A stretch of 64,000 nt of DNA from Hysterangium stoloniferum (taxonomy: Eukaryota > Basidiomycota > Agaricomycetes > Hysterangiales > Hysterangiaceae), in assembly GCA_015178975.1 (NCBI GenBank), contig WHVD01000001.1, positions 2,666,001-2,730,000 of the forward strand, given 5' to 3'. A model generated the notes under the pieces. That model was given only the letters and a program-made list of their open reading frames with translations, made no database searches and was not told the DNA's origin. Made by a program: the position numbers and the translations under genes. Below, piece by piece: positions 24,059 to 35,046 of this stretch (its first letter is position 1; the number at the start of each line of letters is the position of its first letter).

Positions 24059-24480
24059 TCACTGTAAGGGGCTTGTGGGGGGCACTTGCGAAGCTAGGGC
24101 AGCCTGTTGAGCAGATCTAGACATGTTTTGAAGGAGAGCCAATAGCTCAGAGGTCGAGATCAGTGGTGTAGCGAGAGGTTGGGTCTCATCAGCAGGAGCC
24201 ACTGTGGTGACAGGGGGCAACTGAGCTTGACCGGGGAGTGCAGCAGACATTGTTGAATGGGAATGCGAGAGGGTGAAGAAGTCCGAGAAATCGGAGTCTG
24301 CAAATGGGTCCGGTGCAACCGGGGGTGGGCTTGATAATGGCCTGCTGCAAAGAGTGCGGGTAGCAGGGGGGATGGTGGCTTTTTGCTTGTCCCTGTTTTT
24401 GGATTGGGAAGACAGCGGCGTGGAAGGGGGCTTGGGAGTTGCCAGCTGTTTCCAGCCAAAGATGCACTAAACAAGGCCTC
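24059..24480 (-). CDS. Ser/Pro-rich ORF, unrecognised
   Basis: An intron-like 3' end (TTCTTTCAG) precedes a frame reading TPKPPSTPLSSQSKNRDKQK, then DPFADSDFSDFFTLSHSHST and the segment MSAALPGQAQLPPVTTV..STSELLALLQNMSRSAQQAAL, stopping at 24,059. The last part resembles the linker of retroelement gag proteins, but no CCHC or RT is seen. It lies directly downstream, on the same strand, of the HIR1-like exons and may be spliced to them or belong to an inserted element. Confidence 0.3.
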
Positions 24481-24589
24481 TGAAAGAAAATAAGCTACTC
24501 AAAGTCTTTGAAGAATATGGAGTGGGAAAAGAGTGAACAATTGCATCATGAGATAAAACCACGTGCAAGTTAATATCATTAGAGACTTA

Positions 24590-25010
24590 CACCGGTGTTT
24601 AACATGGGGATTGTATGCAGCGACCTCAGAGGTGTTTTCATGTCCGACGAGTGATATTTGGGACATTCAAGCCTCCACTGACACTAACAATGTGTTGTCG
24701 TCAGGAGTTTCGTAAATGATGTTATGAGTGAAAATGAGAGCAACGTATGGATCCAAGTCCCAAATCATAACAATACCATCGTCACTGCAGCTCGCTAACC
24801 ATTTTCCAGAATAAGCCCATCTAATAATCAAACCTCAACCCTGCCTTACGATTATGAAGATGGTTCATATGAGCGGAGGTTGGATGGAAAAGTGCCTAAC
24901 CACTTACTCAACGGTTGGATATTCTCTCCAGGTGCAAGTTGTTTCAACCCGAAGTCATGTGCTCCAGAAGTAGAGGCAAATTGTAGGTGGGGGTGAAAGT
25001 GGATGGGTTC
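24590..25010 (-). pseudogene. WD40 gene fragment, HIR1/HIRA-like
   Basis: After an intron (donor GTAAGTGG near 24,910, acceptor near 24,823) the minus strand reads RWAYSGKWLASCSDDGIVMIWDLDP, a WD40 blade closely resembling the one in fungal HIR1, a histone H3-H4 chaperone subunit. About 35 codons and a stop later comes ISLVGHENTSEVAAYNPHV, which matches a segment about 120 residues further on in HIR1. The blades between are missing, so this is a deleted or rearranged fragment. Assignment rests on two short blocks recalled from the family. Confidence 0.5.
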
Positions 25011-25879
25011 TTGGGAAGAGTGGCGGAGGGCAATTTAGAGCAAGGAGCTCGCTTTTGGTAGGGCTTCTGAAGGGCTGGAGTCCTGTTTCGTCCAGTGTGC
25101 GATCGCAATGCAAGACTGAGAAGAAACAGCCCTAACTTTGTTTGGACTTTGCAAAATTCAATTCCTTGAACAAGGAGTGAAATTGTGGCCAAGAATCACA
25201 AAGAATTGCAAAGAATTGCAAAGAGCAAATTCAATGAGGCAGATCTATTGATAAAGAGACGGCATCTATGTCATTAGCATTATGAGGGCAATTTACACAA
25301 TGGAACCAAATACGGTTTTAGCCAAACTAGAGCTCGTAGGGGTCAGTGATATCCGACATTATGAGTGCCTCTGCAGCACAAACTAATGCCCACAAGGATG
25401 TGCGGTCGGTTTGAGCAATGATGTCTTCTGTAATACCATAAGACCGACCCATGGGGATCTGGCCTTATTGGGATCATAGCCCTTATTCAACTCAGGTTCT
25501 ATGAGGACAGTATAAGTAAACACATCACATCTGAGTCAAATGGCATGAACCAATTAACCGCACACCAGCGTGGGTGAGAATCTCCTTCCCTTTACATCCT
25601 TGTCCTCAACTGGTTCGCATCTCCCAATGCATACGGAAACTACCTTATGGTCCGACCTTGGCAAAGCTGGTGATAACAATTACCTGCTCTAGATCAATAA
25701 GACCTTGTAATTGCGATACATGCTCCATCCCATTGGTACTCTCCATCTTGGGGAAGTCAAATTTGAAATCGGCACGAGGTGTCAGCCGTGAGCAATCTTG
25801 TAATCTGCCGCATTATCTGGAGTAATAGCGCAACCCAATTCATTGTCAGTGTTATTACTGACTGGCTATAGGTGTCTAC
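25011..25879. other. Unassigned interval
   Basis: Possible upstream exons of the WD40 fragment at 24,944-25,192 on minus (FHPHLQFASTSGAHD). The rest has no recognisable coding signal. Confidence 0.3.
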
Positions 25880-26541
25880 ATGAAGGTTTTTCAAACAACG
25901 ATGCTAGATTTCCAGCATTCATCTCAACAACTCTGAAACTTTGAGCCACTTGTCTAAGTAGGGTGCCGCTACTGTCATTGATGCATCGCCTCTGGCTTCT
26001 GAACTTGAAGAAATACAAGGTACTGATGTGCACGGCAAAGCATTTCAAATGAATGTGCAATGTTCGCAGCATTCGTCTCGACAACTCTGAGGCTTTGTAC
26101 CACTCGTATAAACTTTGATGCCAGGATTCTGATGAATGCACTATTTGCGGCTCAAATGAGGTCGGGTGCAGAGTCCTTCGGTGATGGGAAGTCATGCACA
26201 CTTTGAATACCGTCCATCTCGTCGTCGGAAGATGTGGCTATGGCTATGAGGGTGCAGCGATTATCATTGATAGTGTGATCATTGTCATCATCCGAAAAGT
26301 ATATGACCCGAGGTGATGCTGTTGGAGATGGTTGGTATACGGAACCGTCCTCATCCTCGGCTTCAACATTCTAAAGACAGGTCACCAACGATCATACAGT
26401 CATTATCAGAGCACTTACCTCATCATCGCTGTCCAACTCATCTAGTTCATCAACCTCATCCCCCATTCCACCGTCCTCGGCTTGCTCTTCCCCAGCCTGT
26501 CCCTCTTCCCTAGTCTGTTCGCCCTCAAACTCTGTAGACAT
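25880..26541 (-). CDS. Acidic protein fragment, two exons
   Basis: Starts at 26,541 with MSTEFEGEQTREEGQAGEE and runs through DEVDELDELDSDDE to an intron of about 48 bp (GTAAGTGC..CTTTAG, about 26,369-26,418). It then continues NVEAEDEDGSVYQPSPT, VIYFSDDDNDHT and SPKDSAPDLI, followed by a TGA. Beyond the stop the same frame reads two similar segments, VVQSLRVVETNAANIAHSFE and VAQSFRVVEMNAGNLASLFE, suggesting a once longer protein. Acidic composition suggests a nuclear protein, but no family is recognised. Confidence 0.4.
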
Positions 26542-27299
26542 CTTGTTTGAGTCCAGTTCTTGGAACGGAAGGTGGAGGCCACCTAGTTTAAAAGTGTGAG
26601 CCCGAATATCTAGGACGAAATGGATAACGTAGACACATGAGTACTGGCAAGGTGTATGATTAGGTGGTAACCAAAGTGTGTACACCGAATAAGAAAAATT
26701 AAATCCAATACAGCATTACCGGTTTATCATGAGCAGTGTGGACTTTTCCCGATTCGTGGTGCATGTATGCAATGGCCGTGGCCGAGTTCATGTCAACAAA
26801 GAGATTTTATTAGTAATGATAATAATAAAAAACCTTTTCCTAGCACATGCACTATAACCTAATAAATTGCCTGGGGAGAGAACTACCCTAACGGTAGGTG
26901 GAGAAAAGGTGGGATGTGAATGCAGCGGGTTGGGATACGTGGGCGGGTCTAATGCAAGGCGTGATTAGGTCTCACGTGATGGGGATCGTGTTTTTTTACA
27001 TACACGAAACGCGACTATAGGCACGACTTACTGAACTGTAGGCATTCAATCAAATTCACAAGAAACACATAAGTATGTCGACCTCATTGTAGGAGGAACC
27101 TAAAAGTAAAGATCTAGTAGCCAAAGAAGGTTTTGTGCAAGTCACACATAAGGTATAATGATGTACTATATAGGTGATCTGAGGTGAGTCCTCAAGTGAT
27201 TATACATGCTGTTTTATGCACTCAGTTTAAAATTCCAGTGACTCGCCTTCCATTTTTCCATCAATTCCCCCATCGCCTTTTGAAATTGAGACTGAAATA
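26542..27299. other. Unassigned interval
   Basis: No gene or repeat recognised. It could hold divergent promoters for the acidic gene (minus) and the small gene start at 27,300 (plus). Confidence 0.3.
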
Positions 27300-27621
27300 T
27301 GGCAGACCAAGACGACCAATCTAAAGCCCTTTCTGATTTATTTAGTCATAATCAAAAGTGGATTAACCAGGTGGTATGCATAAATGTGCTTGTATTGCAT
27401 ACGGCTGATACCATTCCTTTCCTAGGTCACTGCAAGCCAAAAGGCAACTAGTGAAAGTAGGATACTTGTTGTTGTATCTCCACCTTGTTTGATGCATTTT
27501 TTTCGCAGCTATCTTACTGCACCTGCATGCAGCGAGTCTTCCGATAATGACTGTATGATCGTCGCTGACTTGTCTTTTAGAATGCCAAGTGGTCTCAACG
27601 AGACCCACTGCCACACCATCT
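27300..27621 (+). CDS. Gene start, weakly beta-carbonic-anhydrase-like
   Basis: ATG at 27,300 gives MADQDDQSKALSDLFSHNQ followed by KWINQ and a GT..AG intron ending near 27,425 (CCTAG). The first exon resembles the N-terminus of fungal beta-carbonic anhydrases (a short helix ending N..W). The next exon (VTASQKATSESR) does not clearly continue that family and no zinc-site motifs are seen. A later intron end (about 27,535-27,584) is nearly identical to the intron of the acidic gene at about 26,375-26,415 on the other strand. Confidence 0.22.
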
Positions 27622-27928
27622 GAACATGGCCCAGGGTCAGATTAACGACCAAGAGGAGAGAGAATGTGAGGAAAGTCTATTAAGCCCAGACCGGCATTTG
27701 AGAAGTGCAGTGCCAATTTAACGTCCAGGTGCGTCGACATCATGGAAGCCTACGGTGTTGGTCCCACGGATACCACATCCTGCAAGTGTCCCCCTGCTCC
27801 TGGCACCCCCCAATGACCTTCCAAACGTCCCCGCAGAAGTTCTTCCATCACCACTCCTCCCCCATCACCATCTACATCACGCCACAAGCGTTTGCCATGA
27901 AGGCATGGGGCTGATCATTGCGAGCCCA
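27622..27928. other. Unassigned interval
   Basis: A 69-codon open frame (27,705-27,914) is present but not recognised. Confidence 0.25.
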
Positions 27929-28129
27929 TAACCAGCAACTGCAGAGTTAGAGGAGATGGTCGATTAGGTGAATTGCTAATAAAGTACTTTTTTTCAATGT
28001 AATACGACTGGGCGATAATGGTCTTCTGTTTTGAAATGTAGCAAGACATAAAAATAATACATGGGTAAGATAAATTGGAACCGTTTCAAGAACGAATTTG
28101 AATTTCTACATGGGGGGGATCGGCGATAC

Positions 28130-28885
28130 TGTGCAAAGGGTCGCAAAGAGTCTAAAAGAGTCGCAAACAATCTAAAAGAGTTGCAAAGAGTCTACCAGAG
28201 TCAAAGCGTCTAAAAGTGCAAAGAATCTAAAAGAGTCGCAAAGCATCTAAAAGAGTCGCAAAGCATCTAAAAGAGTCGCAAAGCATCTAAAAGAGTTGCA
28301 AAGCATCTAAAAGAGTCGCAAAGCGTGTAAAAGAGTCGCAAACAATCTAAAAGAGTCACAAAGAGTCTAAAAGAGTCGCAAAGAGTCGCAAAGAATCTAA
28401 AAGAGTCTAAAAGAGTCGCAAAGAATCTAAAAGAGTCTAAAAGAGCCACAAAGAATCTAAAAGAGTCTAAAAGAGCCACAAAGAATCTAAAAGAGTCTAA
28501 AAGAGTTGCAAAAAGTCTAAAAGAGTCACAAAAAGTCTAAAAGAGTCGCAATGAATCCCACTGTAGCCTCTCGAATATTTGGGAATTGCACTCAATCCTC
28601 CCGATTTAGACTTTTTGCAACTATTCTAGACTTTTTGCAACTATTCTAGACTCTTTGTGATTATTTGTGACTGTTTGCGACTCTGATAGACTCTTTGCGA
28701 CTCTTTTGGACTCTTTGCAACTCTTTTGGACTTTTTGCAACTCTTTTGGACTTTTTGCGACTCTTCTAGACTCGTTACAACTGTTATAGACTATTTGCAA
28801 CTGTTATAGACTCTTTGTGACTCATGTAGACTCTTTGTGACGCATGTAGACTCTTTGTGATGCATGTAGACTCTTTGTGACTTTT
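28130..28885 (-). repeat. 10/20-bp satellite, right inner block
   Basis: 28,130-28,555 runs as GAGTCTAAAAGAGTCGCAAA-type repeats. From about 28,600 to 28,885 the words switch to the opposite polarity (GACTCTTTTGGACTTTTTGC type). Confidence 0.85.
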
Positions 28886-29086
28886 TGGGCGCGGGGGTGG
28901 GTGCAGTGGCGGGTCCCGAACTTGGGCTCAAGATGTCCATGTTGTCTTTCCCTTCAAGCTAGCATGGAAATCATACCGTGTAGCGAGAGGCGAGGCGAGC
29001 GTGGGTTCTGGTTCTGCCGGGGACAACTTGTCCTTGTCCTTGCCCGTTAACAAATCGTTGTCAAAGTCGGCATCCGAGTCAGAGTC

Positions 29087-30249
29087 GTGGAGCATGTGGG
29101 GGAGAATCCTCAGTCTCCGCGGGGGGAGTTTATGTCATCTGTCGTCCACAACAGTGACCGTGACACTCGCTTTCTCCAGCCCCAGCCACAGGTCCCCCGC
29201 CCTCTCTCCCTTTTCGCGCTCAAACCCAACCTGGTAGTCCACCCCCCCATTGTTATCCCACATATCCCACCCACCCGCCGGAAACCTCACGCAGAGCACT
29301 ACCGCATCTACTGCCCCTGCCCCAACAACAGCTGCAAGAAGCACCACACTGATGCCTCACCCTACGACACCTCCATCTCACCGCACGACTTCCCCGCTGA
29401 TGAGTACAGCAGCGTCTCCCCCGTCAACAGCGCACCCTACCGCCTCCCCGACGGGCTCGCCATGGCCTACTACTCCAGCAGCAGCCACTACGCCGATGCC
29501 GTGCCCACGCTGAATGGACCCGCCGTCCAAGCGGACCCCGATGACCACTTCCCCCCTGCTGCGACATGGCATCCCACCTTCCCCAAGCTGGGGCACATGC
29601 ACGGTGGCCACTGGCCCCATGGGCCGCAGGGAAACAGGTATGGGCCGCACGACCATGGACAGGGATATGGGCATGGGCACGGGCCGCACAGCGGCGGTGA
29701 TGGACACAGACATGGGAACGGGCCCTATGACACGCTGCACCCCACGCCGCTGCACCCAATCGCGCACGGCGGCGCGCACCTCCATACAACGCGCAGAACT
29801 GGTCCGATGAGACCGGCTCGAGTGCGGACTTTGGGGGCTTGGTAGCGGCGCCATGGGGAATGGCGGGAGCAGATACGGTAGCCTTGGTGGGAGCGGGAGC
29901 GGTGGCAGTGGTGCGGGGAACGTGAGTAGGGATGGCAGCGGCGGAGGGTGGGGGTGGCAACCTGGGGCTTGGGACGCTGACGGCGCCATTTTTCCGGCAG
30001 GGCCCTGGGGGCTCACTGAGCACCACCACAACCAGCTCGAATGGTGCGGCGGGGGTGGATCTGGCGTGGAGGTGGGGCTGGGCCATTTCTCTTGCATCAC
30101 CCGCACATGTCGACGATGCACCAGTCATACCAGCACCCGTCGTGCCTGGGGACCACGCTTGCACTGTCCCCCGCAAATGTGTAGCATGGCAGTCTGTGGA
30201 GCAGTATGCAGATGATGAAAACGGAGATATGAATAGGATGGATGAGTGA
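29087..30249 (+). pseudogene. Pro/His/Gly-rich protein, right-arm copy, frameshifted
   Basis: The N-terminal 250 residues (29,087-29,845) parallel the left-arm protein: PLSLFALKPNLVVHPP, HAEHYRIYCPCPNNSC, DASPYDTSISPHDFPADEYS, YYSSSSHYADAVPTLNGP. After a stop at 29,845 another frame resumes the match (GPGGSLSTTTTSSNGAAG, then HACTVPRKC and SVEQYADDENGDMNRMDE) to the stop at 30,249. One or more indels therefore separate the halves. The acidic C-terminus is identical in both arms. Confidence 0.55.
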
Positions 30250-30839
30250 TCACGTTTCGCCATCGTCTCCTCTGGCCAGCTCACTTTGGTTATCCCCCCC
30301 CCACTTGTATTGCTATCCTCTCCAGCTAGACGTGGAGTTGGATTCCCTTTTTCTTGCTCACCATATTATATCACACCATCACACCCACACCACCTCTCCC
30401 CGCCTTGTCACCCCACCCCGGCCAGCACTGTGCCAGCTTTCAAGATTTATACAAGGAAAAATTATATTCTACTTAATATACCCAATGTCTCGTTTATATC
30501 TGGTATCGATACTCAACTACCTGTACCCACCATCACCCCAGCCTGCCCCCTGCCTTGGATACTGCCTGCCCCAAGCCCCATTTTCTTGTTCCATGCCATC
30601 ATCCCCCAGCTTCAAATTCACATGCAATGTGTACCTCCTACTGTATATCAGGTTTGCTGCGGCTTCTTCTTAACATACATTTTCTATATTATTGATAGTG
30701 ATGCGTTTTTTTCCTCCCTTTGTCCATGTGCTGTGTGTATAGTGTATCATTGTTTGTGGTCATAGAGAAAAGAGGATAATAGAAATTTTGGAGGCTTTTT
30801 ACATAGATTATTATTGTGTGAAGACACGGTGCTATGATT

Positions 30840-31350
30840 TGTGACACTTTTGCAACTTTTTGTAACACGACTTTTTGCGATACTTTGTGACTTTGTGCGA
30901 CTTTGTGACTTTATGTGACACTTTGCGACTTTGTGCGACTTTGCAACTTTTCAAAGAGTCACAAAGAGTAAGTCGCAAAGAGTCTAAAAAAGTCGCGAAG
31001 AATCTAAACGAGTCACAAAAAGTTGCAAAGTGTCTACATAAGTCACAAAGAGTCTATAACAGTTGCAAAGTGTCTATAACAGTCATAACGAGTCTATAAG
31101 AGTCACAAAGAGTCTAAAAGAGTTGCAAAAAGTCCAAAAGAGTTTCAAAAAGTCCAAAAGAGTTGCAAAAAGTCCAAAAGAGTTGCAAAAAGTCCAAAAG
31201 AGTTGCAAAAAGTCCAAAAGAGTTGCAAAAAGTCCAAAAGAGTTACAAACAGTCTATCAGAGTTGCAAACAGTCACAAACAATCACAAAGAGTCTAGAAT
31301 AGTCGCAAAAAGTCTAGAATAGTTGCAAAAAGTCTAAAAGATTCACACTC
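30840..31350 (-). repeat. 10/20-bp satellite, right outer block
   Basis: 30,840-30,955 has CTTTGTGACTTTGTGCGA-type words, then 30,955-31,350 has AAAGAGTCTAAAAGAGTTGC-type words. It mirrors 18,360-18,840 including the polarity switch. Confidence 0.85.
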
Positions 31351-31590
31351 TAGCTTCCTGAAAACTTGCAAATCACATTGAATATTCCCGAACACTTGCC
31401 AATTGTAATGAATCACACTGTATCTTTTCAAATATTTGTGAATCGCATTGAATTGCACTGTATCCTTTCGAATATTTGCAGATCATGCTGAATTGCAAAA
31501 CATTGGTTCAGGGTTTCTCACCTTGAAAAACCTCTAAGAAACTCATGGAAAATCATCAATTTCTTCATGATTTCACAAACACATTTTTTG

Positions 31591-32570
31591 AATTTCCATA
31601 GTGTTTGTGACCAAGGAAAATTTTGTTGAAATATATAATTATTCAATGATTTTATGTATAATTAAATTGTAAATTTCATCATGGTTTTCCCCTTGACAAA
31701 ACATTAAAAAAACTTTGTCTTGGCTTGAGATTTTTTCAGGCAGAAAACCATAGTTTTCACTGAATTCCCTCAGGGGCAAAATTAACTAGAAATATGTGGT
31801 TTTCAATTGATTTCTCTAGGCACATTATCACAGGTTTCATAGGATTTTGTTAGGTGGAAAAATCCTAACAAAATACAGGGTTTTCTAAAAGTTTTCTTAT
31901 TCAGAAAATCCATAAAAAATAGGCTATTTCCAACAATATTTCCTCATAATTTCCTGATGCAAATTTTTTGAATTTTCAGATCCAATTTTTGGCCTCAGAA
32001 AAACCTACTAAAACTCAGAATTTTCAAGGAGTTTTACAATTCACAAAACACTTGGAAAATTTGGCCAAATAACAAGATTTTCTGAAGGTTTTCCAACTCC
32101 AAAAATCTTGGGATGCCTCCAGTGTTACTCCAACACCAAATTTTAACTGCTGACGTAAGCCCTGTCAGTGGTATTTAACGCCAATGCCTGAAATTCAGCT
32201 TAAGCGCAATGACTAAGACATTAAAGGGCATAAACCGTCAGCCATATGTCGAGCAGCAAGGAAGGGATCATTTGGATCATTTTTTTTCAGGGCACGAGAA
32301 TCAACGTTTATTAATATGGGCTCTTAACATAACTGCGACATCTCGATGGATTTTCTTGACGATAGTGGCTGTGAGTGAGTGGAAATAAAAGGTTTGCTTA
32401 GATTGGTATGAGGTTAGGGTATGGGGAGAAACAGCCTAGATGAAAGAATGATATGCATTGAGTTTTCAGAATTGACGGAAGAGTTGAATCAAGTGTGGGG
32501 ATGCTGGTGACTTTGGTGATGGCAAGCATAGCATAGTTGCTCTTTGAGATTTGTGTGAAGAGCAAAGGTT
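31591..32570. other. AT-rich interval with degenerate repeats
   Basis: Up to about 32,110 it is full of AAAATC, GGTTTTC and GAAAACC words at irregular spacing, resembling an old decayed repeat. After 32,150 it is unremarkable. No gene recognised. Confidence 0.4.
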
Positions 32571-33159
32571 TTGTGATGCTCGTGACTCCAGGTTCTCGGA
32601 CCCGGAGTTCCCTTATCCCCAGGAGGGCCTACATGTCACATAAACCTTCCTTCTTGGATTTTCGCTGTCTGGATGATGAATAAAAACTAATGAGACATAA
32701 GTATTGACTCACTCACGCAGGAACTCCTCCATCATTCTCAGGGCACCCTAACTCACTACGCCTTCAATTCTGGTTACATCCTGTCAATAAATTTGGTATT
32801 GATATTGATCCCACGTGCTGTGCACGTTGTGGGAACAGCTTCCTCCCGTACGTGTGAATATGGGCACTCTTCATAGAAACACCGCAATCGTTCCCATACC
32901 CTTCTCAGCGTGCGACCAAGGTCTTCATGTAGCGTGCTATATCCTGAAATGTACTGATGTATAGAGTTGAGGCAACCTTTCCCTTTCCAGTAGAATCTAG
33001 TCACTGCAGACGTGGGGTCTCGAGCCGAAAGCTATCCCTGAATATAAATAGGTTCCACGCCATATTGCAAGTGTTGCTCCACTCAGAAGTCGAACGGACT
33101 TGGTGCACACCGGCGTGGCACAAAGTCCCAAACATTGACAAATTTTCTCAGGGGTTCAG
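32571..33159 (+). other. Region P of unit 3, with antisense reading frame
   Basis: Paralogue of 11,103-12,000. On minus, 33,004-32,774 reads MTRFYWKGKGCLNSIHQYIS, then GYSTLHEDLGRTLRRVWERL and EEAVPTTCTARG, an unbroken 76-codon frame. The same amino-acid blocks are seen in the copies at 11.8 kb, 14.9 kb and 55.4 kb, each broken differently. The protein is not recognised. Confidence 0.4.
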
Positions 33160-34725
33160 TGTTGAAATAAGATCTTAAAGCTGGTGAATCTCAAACAATA
33201 ATGAATATAATTTCTGTTTGACCCTCTGTGTCTCGTAGGAGGCAAATAAATGGATAGTGTGATGTATCAGCATCATATCATAATATCCTCTTAATTTTCT
33301 GTGGATTATTTAATATTCTTTCGAATTTATTGTATTTTTATTATATTTTTATTGTGAAATATAGGCTCTATTCCTTTTAACTTCGCATAATAATAGCATA
33401 TATGAACTCATATTATGCTATTATATCTTAGTTAATTTATTATAATTTTTAACTAATTATTTATATTTTATTTACTTAGTTATTACCTTTCGGCACCTAG
33501 TTTGCGCATTTTTGGAGTCATGTGACTTATTACATAAGCCTCCAGTGTCGGGATGTCACAAAGGTCACGAATGTGACCACCCGAGTCACACAAGTCACGA
33601 ATGTGACTACCCGAGTCACACAAGTCACGAACGTGACTACCTGAGTCATTATTAGGTTCCGCCGACTCATCGTTTGCTTCCGTCCCCGGGACCGCGGCCT
33701 TGAACCTTCATGTTCAAGCAAGAGGTTAGAACCCTTGTCTCAGAGAAGGGAATCACATGTTAAACAAAGGGTAAATAATGAGTAGAATATGAGGTCATTA
33801 TGATCTCACTAATGACCTCATAAACTAAATAGTTAGCTAATCATTGAGTTATCAAAATGTATATAAGGAGGGCTAAGTTTCCAATAAATCATCTTATCAC
33901 ACACACATTTGCAGCACAGCACCAGCTTATTTAATCATCCTAAGGACAATAATAGCCTTAGTCTGATACACTCACTGCAAGCACCTACACTTGCAGCATC
34001 TTGAATCTTTGTCAGCAACTCTTGGACTTAGCTAATCATCTAAGTTCCCCAGCCTCACAGCTACCCTTTAGGCTTATTAATTAGATAATAAACCTAATAA
34101 GTATCTAAGTATCCTTACTGAAATCCCTGCCAATACTAGATTACTCAAGGCCCAGCCCTAAGTTTATTGAATTAATCAAGTACAAGCACTCAGATAATCC
34201 AATACATATTATTTTCTCTATTAATAAATTATTTAACACCTTGTTAAATAACTATTAATAGTTACAAATAAGCATACAAGAATCCGAAGCTCTTATATCA
34301 AGTCTCTGCCAAGTTACTGCGCATATATTCAGCTTCCAGCCCCTATTCTCAAGGAATAGTTCTTTTATTTGCTAAAAGAGTCATACACAGTTCTATTGAA
34401 CCTTTCAATAATCAAAATAAGCATTGATTTGAGTTGTTTAAGCTTCATAGCGCAGCTCATTAATCTATCAGTATTTAAATTACTGGACCTTTGCTTGTTT
34501 TATTGTTGAAGCTCTGTGACACTATAGCATATATTGAGCTATCTAAGAGAATCCCCTGAATACATTACAGATAGCGTAAGTACAAGAAATCTATACTAGT
34601 TATATACACCTTGAGAACAATAGACGTATGGCAACAAAGGGTTTAGCCAAACTCAAAAGAACAACAGGGTGGCAAATTGCCGGTGTGGCACCTTGTGCAT
34701 GCTCGCACAGCCCTATATTCTAACA
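33160..34725 (+). mobile_element. Solo LTR, family L2 (1,566 bp)
   Basis: Starts TGTTGAAATAAG and ends ATTCTAACA. It is flanked by an exact 5-bp target duplication TTCAG (33,155-33,159 and 34,726-34,730). The other region-P copies have the uninterrupted ATTCAGCATCTGGTT-type site. Inside are a 30-bp tandem repeat of GTCACGAATGTGAC type (33,555-33,645) and a TATA box. No internal retroelement sequence remains. Confidence 0.88.
33860..33867 (+). promoter_or_regulatory. TATA box of the L2 LTR
   Basis: TATATAAG within the 17-mer AAAATGTATATAAGGAG. The same 17-mer occurs in reverse complement at 39,621-39,637 in another LTR-like segment, which supports it as the conserved promoter core. Confidence 0.6.
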
Positions 34726-35046
34726 TTCAGTATATGGTTCCCATTTGCTCTGCTGGTTCCAAAATGGAAGTGAAATGCCTGATTTTGTGTGATGCTCGTC
34801 GAGGGCAGGATAAATGGAATTTTGTCTGATTTTCAAGAATCGCTGATGGAGAAGACTATAAAGTTTAAGGGGGATTGAGATCAGCCCTCATGATCAGGAT
34901 AGCATTGTTTGATCGGTCGGCGCTCCTTCTTTGGAGCCGCTGCCGTGGGTTGCGTTCCCGTCTCAGGCTTCATATCCCAAATGATCTTAAAGTGGATCGA
35001 AGTTACCTCTATATGCTAGCCAGCCACAAGTTCCAGCCCAATTATC

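Larger units (their letters stand above)
27929..31590 (-). repeat. Large inverted repeat, right arm
   Basis: Reverse complement of the left arm (18,108-21,380 plus 22,234-22,243). It keeps the unoccupied insertion site of the L1 solo LTR. It is about 380 bp longer, mainly because its satellite blocks are longer. Confidence 0.88.

Noticed and set aside
27300..27621. A confident beta-carbonic anhydrase gene
   Set aside because: Only one short exon resembles the family; the zinc-ligand motifs are not found downstream. Kept as a low-confidence note.
33160..34725. A full LTR retroelement at the L2 site
   Set aside because: Only one LTR between the target duplications and no internal coding region; best called a solo LTR.
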